DNA of 8,532 bases from contig JAEMRG010000075.1 of NCBI GenBank assembly GCA_016463455.1, positions 1-8,532 of the forward strand. The letters run 5' to 3'. The notes under the pieces were generated by a model, which worked only from the letters and a program-made list of their open reading frames with translations, was not told the DNA's origin and searched no databases. Positions 7,126-8,532 of the stretch are shown in pieces (positions within the stretch are counted from its first letter, which is position 1; the number at the start of each line of letters is the position of its first letter). The DNA comes from Rhodoferax sp. (GTDB lineage: Bacteria > Pseudomonadota > Gammaproteobacteria > Burkholderiales > Burkholderiaceae_C). The position numbers were made by a program, and so were the translations under genes.

Positions 7126-7968
7126 TCAGACCGCGACCGGGGCGGAGATCGCCGGATGCGGTGCGTAGCCTAGCATCTCAAAGTCTTCGTAGGTATAGTC
7201 AAAAATACTGGCCGGGCGGCGCAAGATGCGCAGGGTAGGGTAGGCCAGGGGCGCACGGCTTAGCTGCAGGTCCACTTGCGTGTGGTGGTTGCTATAGATA
7301 TGGCAGTCGCCACCAGTCCAAATGAAATCGCCCACCTCCATATCGCATTGTTGGGCCACCATGTGCGTGAGCAGCGCGTAGCTGGCGATATTGAAGGGCA
7401 CGCCCAGAAAAATATCTGCGCTGCGCTGGTACAGCTGGCAGCTCAGGCGCGGCTTGGTGCCTGGACCATCGGCGGGTGCTACATAAAACTGAAAAAATGC
7501 ATGGCAGGGCATGAGCGCCATTTTGGACAAATCGGCCACATTCCAGGCGCTGACGATCATGCGGCGGGAGTCGGGGTTGCTCTTCAAGGTCGCCATTAAT
7601 TCGCTGATCTGGTCGATGTGCTTGCCGTCCGGCGTCGGCCAGCTGCGCCACTGCACGCCATAGACCGGGCCCAAGTCGCCATCGGGCTTGGCCCATTCGT
7701 CCCAAATGCTGACGCCGCGCTCTTTGAGCCAGTGGTTATTGCCCGATCCGGTCAAAAACCACAGCAACTCCTGGATGATGGAGCGCAAATGCACTTTTTT
7801 GGTGGTGACCAGCGGAAAGCCCTCGCGCAGGTCAAAACGCATCTGGTAGCCAAACACACTGGTGGTACCGGTGCCGGTGCGGTCCTGTTTGTGCACGCCA
7901 TGGGTGTAGGCGTGGCGCAGCAGGTCTTCGTATTGGTGGCGGATGGGGCGCTCGGTATGGCTGGTCAT
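7126..7968 (-). CDS. thyA: Thymidylate synthase
   Basis: ThyA methylates dUMP to dTMP using methylene-tetrahydrofolate, releasing dihydrofolate for FolA. The 280-residue protein carries RTGTGT near the N-terminus (phosphate-binding arginine), GDLGPVYG, PDSRRMIVSAWN, the catalytic nucleophile Cys155 in MPCHAFFQF, and SADIFLGVPFN, with the dUMP- and folate-binding Asp and Asn, then YSNH. The C-terminus ends APVAV like that of other family members. It is longer than the 264-residue E. coli enzyme through a leader of about ten residues and a Pro/Gly-rich insertion of roughly seven residues near 165-173, between two strands. No better start is visible inside. The leader lacks a clear Shine-Dalgarno site. 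It is the first gene of the thyA-folA-xth group. Confidence 0.97.
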   Translation of the reverse strand: MTSHTERPIRHQYEDLLRHAYTHGVHKQDRTGTGTTSVFGYQMRFDLREGFPLVTTKKVHLRSIIQELLWFLTGSGNNHWLKERGVSIWDEWAKPDGDLGPVYGVQWRSWPTPDGKHIDQISELMATLKSNPDSRRMIVSAWNVADLSKMALMPCHAFFQFYVAPADGPGTKPRLSCQLYQRSADIFLGVPFNIASYALLTHMVAQQCDMEVGDFIWTGGDCHIYSNHHTQVDLQLSRAPLAYPTLRILRRPASIFDYTYEDFEMLGYAPHPAISAPVAV

Positions 7969-8022
7969 GGATGCTGCTGGTGTGAAAAATGCCGGTTATT
8001 GGAGTACCTCGTTCTGGCACAA

Positions 8023-8028
8023 ATTGTA
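8023..8028 (-). promoter_or_regulatory. Possible sigma70 -10 box for thyA-folA-xth
   Basis: Read on the minus strand this hexamer is TACAAT, five of six bases of the -10 consensus, 54 bp before the thyA ATG. The hexamer 17 bp upstream of it, GTGGTA, matches the -35 consensus poorly (three of six), so the call is tentative. It is the best promoter-like element I see in the 182-bp gap between the oxidase gene and thyA, bases 7969-8150. That gap holds no other gene I can support. Confidence 0.3.
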
Positions 8029-8150
8029 GGCGGGCAGGTCGGAGGTACCACGCGCTGCTCACATTCTCTTGGCTGCTGCCCCAAGCGATGGACTTGAGCC
8101 CTAGCTGTGTAAATCAAGCCGCTTTATCGGATCTTGTCCGGCTGCATGGT

Positions 8151-8532
8151 TTAGGTGCGCGCCAACATGCGTCCGGGGTTAAACATATTGTGCGGATCCA
8201 GCGCGGTTTTAATTGAGCGCATCAGGCCCAGCGCCACCGGCGATTTGTGCTTTTCCAGCTTTTCGCGTTTGAGGCTGCCGATACCGTGTTCCGCGGAGAT
8301 CGAGCCGTTGTAGGCGTCCACCAGCGCATAGACCACGCTATTGACCGGGCCTTCCTGCTCGCGCAAAAACGTTTCGGCGTCCTGGCCTTCGGGCGCTTGC
8401 ACGTTGTAGTGCAAATTGCCGTCACCCAGGTGGCCATAGTTCACCAGGCGGATGCCGGGGAAGGCTTGTGCCAGTGCCGCATCGGCCTGGGTTACAAACT
8501 CGGGGATGCGCGACACCGCAATCGAAATATCG
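8151..8532 (-). CDS. FAD-linked oxidase, C-terminal part (glycolate/D-lactate/2-hydroxyacid dehydrogenase family); runs off the window
   Basis: Only the last 126 residues are inside the window; the frame is open to the edge at 8532 and the N-terminal FAD-binding domain lies outside. The visible part is the end of the FAD-oxidase C-terminal domain seen in GlcD, D-lactate dehydrogenase and D-2-hydroxyglutarate dehydrogenase. It has NYGHLGDGNLHYN, whose histidines bind metal and substrate in this family, followed by SAEHGIGSLKREKL and the closing DPHNMFNPGRML. These flavoenzymes oxidise a 2-hydroxyacid to the 2-oxoacid and pass electrons on to the respiratory chain or another acceptor. The exact substrate cannot be told from this fragment. 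The gene runs in the same direction as thyA but is separated from it by 182 bp, so it is probably a separate unit. Confidence 0.93.
   Translation of the reverse strand, partial: DISIAVSRIPEFVTQADAALAQAFPGIRLVNYGHLGDGNLHYNVQAPEGQDAETFLREQEGPVNSVVYALVDAYNGSISAEHGIGSLKREKLEKHKSPVALGLMRSIKTALDPHNMFNPGRMLART

Noticed and set aside
8015..8030. TGGCAC on the plus strand as a sigma54 promoter
   Set aside because: No GC follows at the -12 spacing, and no gene starts downstream on that strand.
7832..8062. A minus-strand frame overlapping the thyA start and its leader
   Set aside because: The sequence has no recognisable domain and overlaps thyA in another frame. The Pro/Arg-rich composition is typical of a shadow frame.
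8101..8150. Short inverted repeats after the oxidase stop as its terminator
   Set aside because: The stems are only 4-5 bp and no T-run follows on the minus strand, so the evidence is too weak.

Overview
The window looks like chromosomal core DNA from a betaproteobacterium, most likely Burkholderiales and probably Comamonadaceae. The grounds are fairly GC-rich coding sequence, a GSI-beta glutamine synthetase with an adenylylation tyrosine, a sigma54/NtrC-type glnA promoter, and the order glnA - small secreted protein - ntrB - ntrC. The placement rests on protein character and gene order read by eye, not on a search. I see no mobile element, CRISPR array, tRNA or rRNA.

Plus strand, 1-5757. 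A single-domain CinA/MoaB-like protein (17-826) is followed by a 223-bp regulatory gap. The gap holds two NtrC-type operators (853-867 and 873-889), a sigma54 -24/-12 element (985-1000) and a good Shine-Dalgarno site before glnA (1050-2465). A strong intrinsic terminator (2545-2570) closes glnA. Next come a small exported coiled-coil protein (2584-3075), the sensor kinase ntrB (3080-4138) and the sigma54-dependent activator ntrC (4165-5757), closely packed and probably cotranscribed. The regulators, their probable DNA targets and the enzyme they control therefore lie together as a nearly complete nitrogen-control circuit. PII, the uridylyltransferase and the adenylyltransferase are not in the window.

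Minus strand, 8532-5848. Read in transcription order, the window opens inside a FAD-linked oxidase of the glycolate/D-lactate dehydrogenase family (C-terminal end only, 8532-8151). A 182-bp gap follows, then thyA (7968-7126), folA (7116-6616) and xth (6612-5848). The last three have gaps of 9 and 3 nt and look like one operon joining dTMP synthesis, folate recycling and abasic-site repair. This operon converges on ntrC; an 11-bp hairpin lies in the 90-bp junction.

Nothing here is clearly a new system. The points most worth a second look are the regularly phased NtrC half-sites upstream of glnA, the exported coiled-coil protein inside the nitrogen-control locus with a terminator just ahead of its start codon, the long NtrC linker, and xth joined to thyA-folA.
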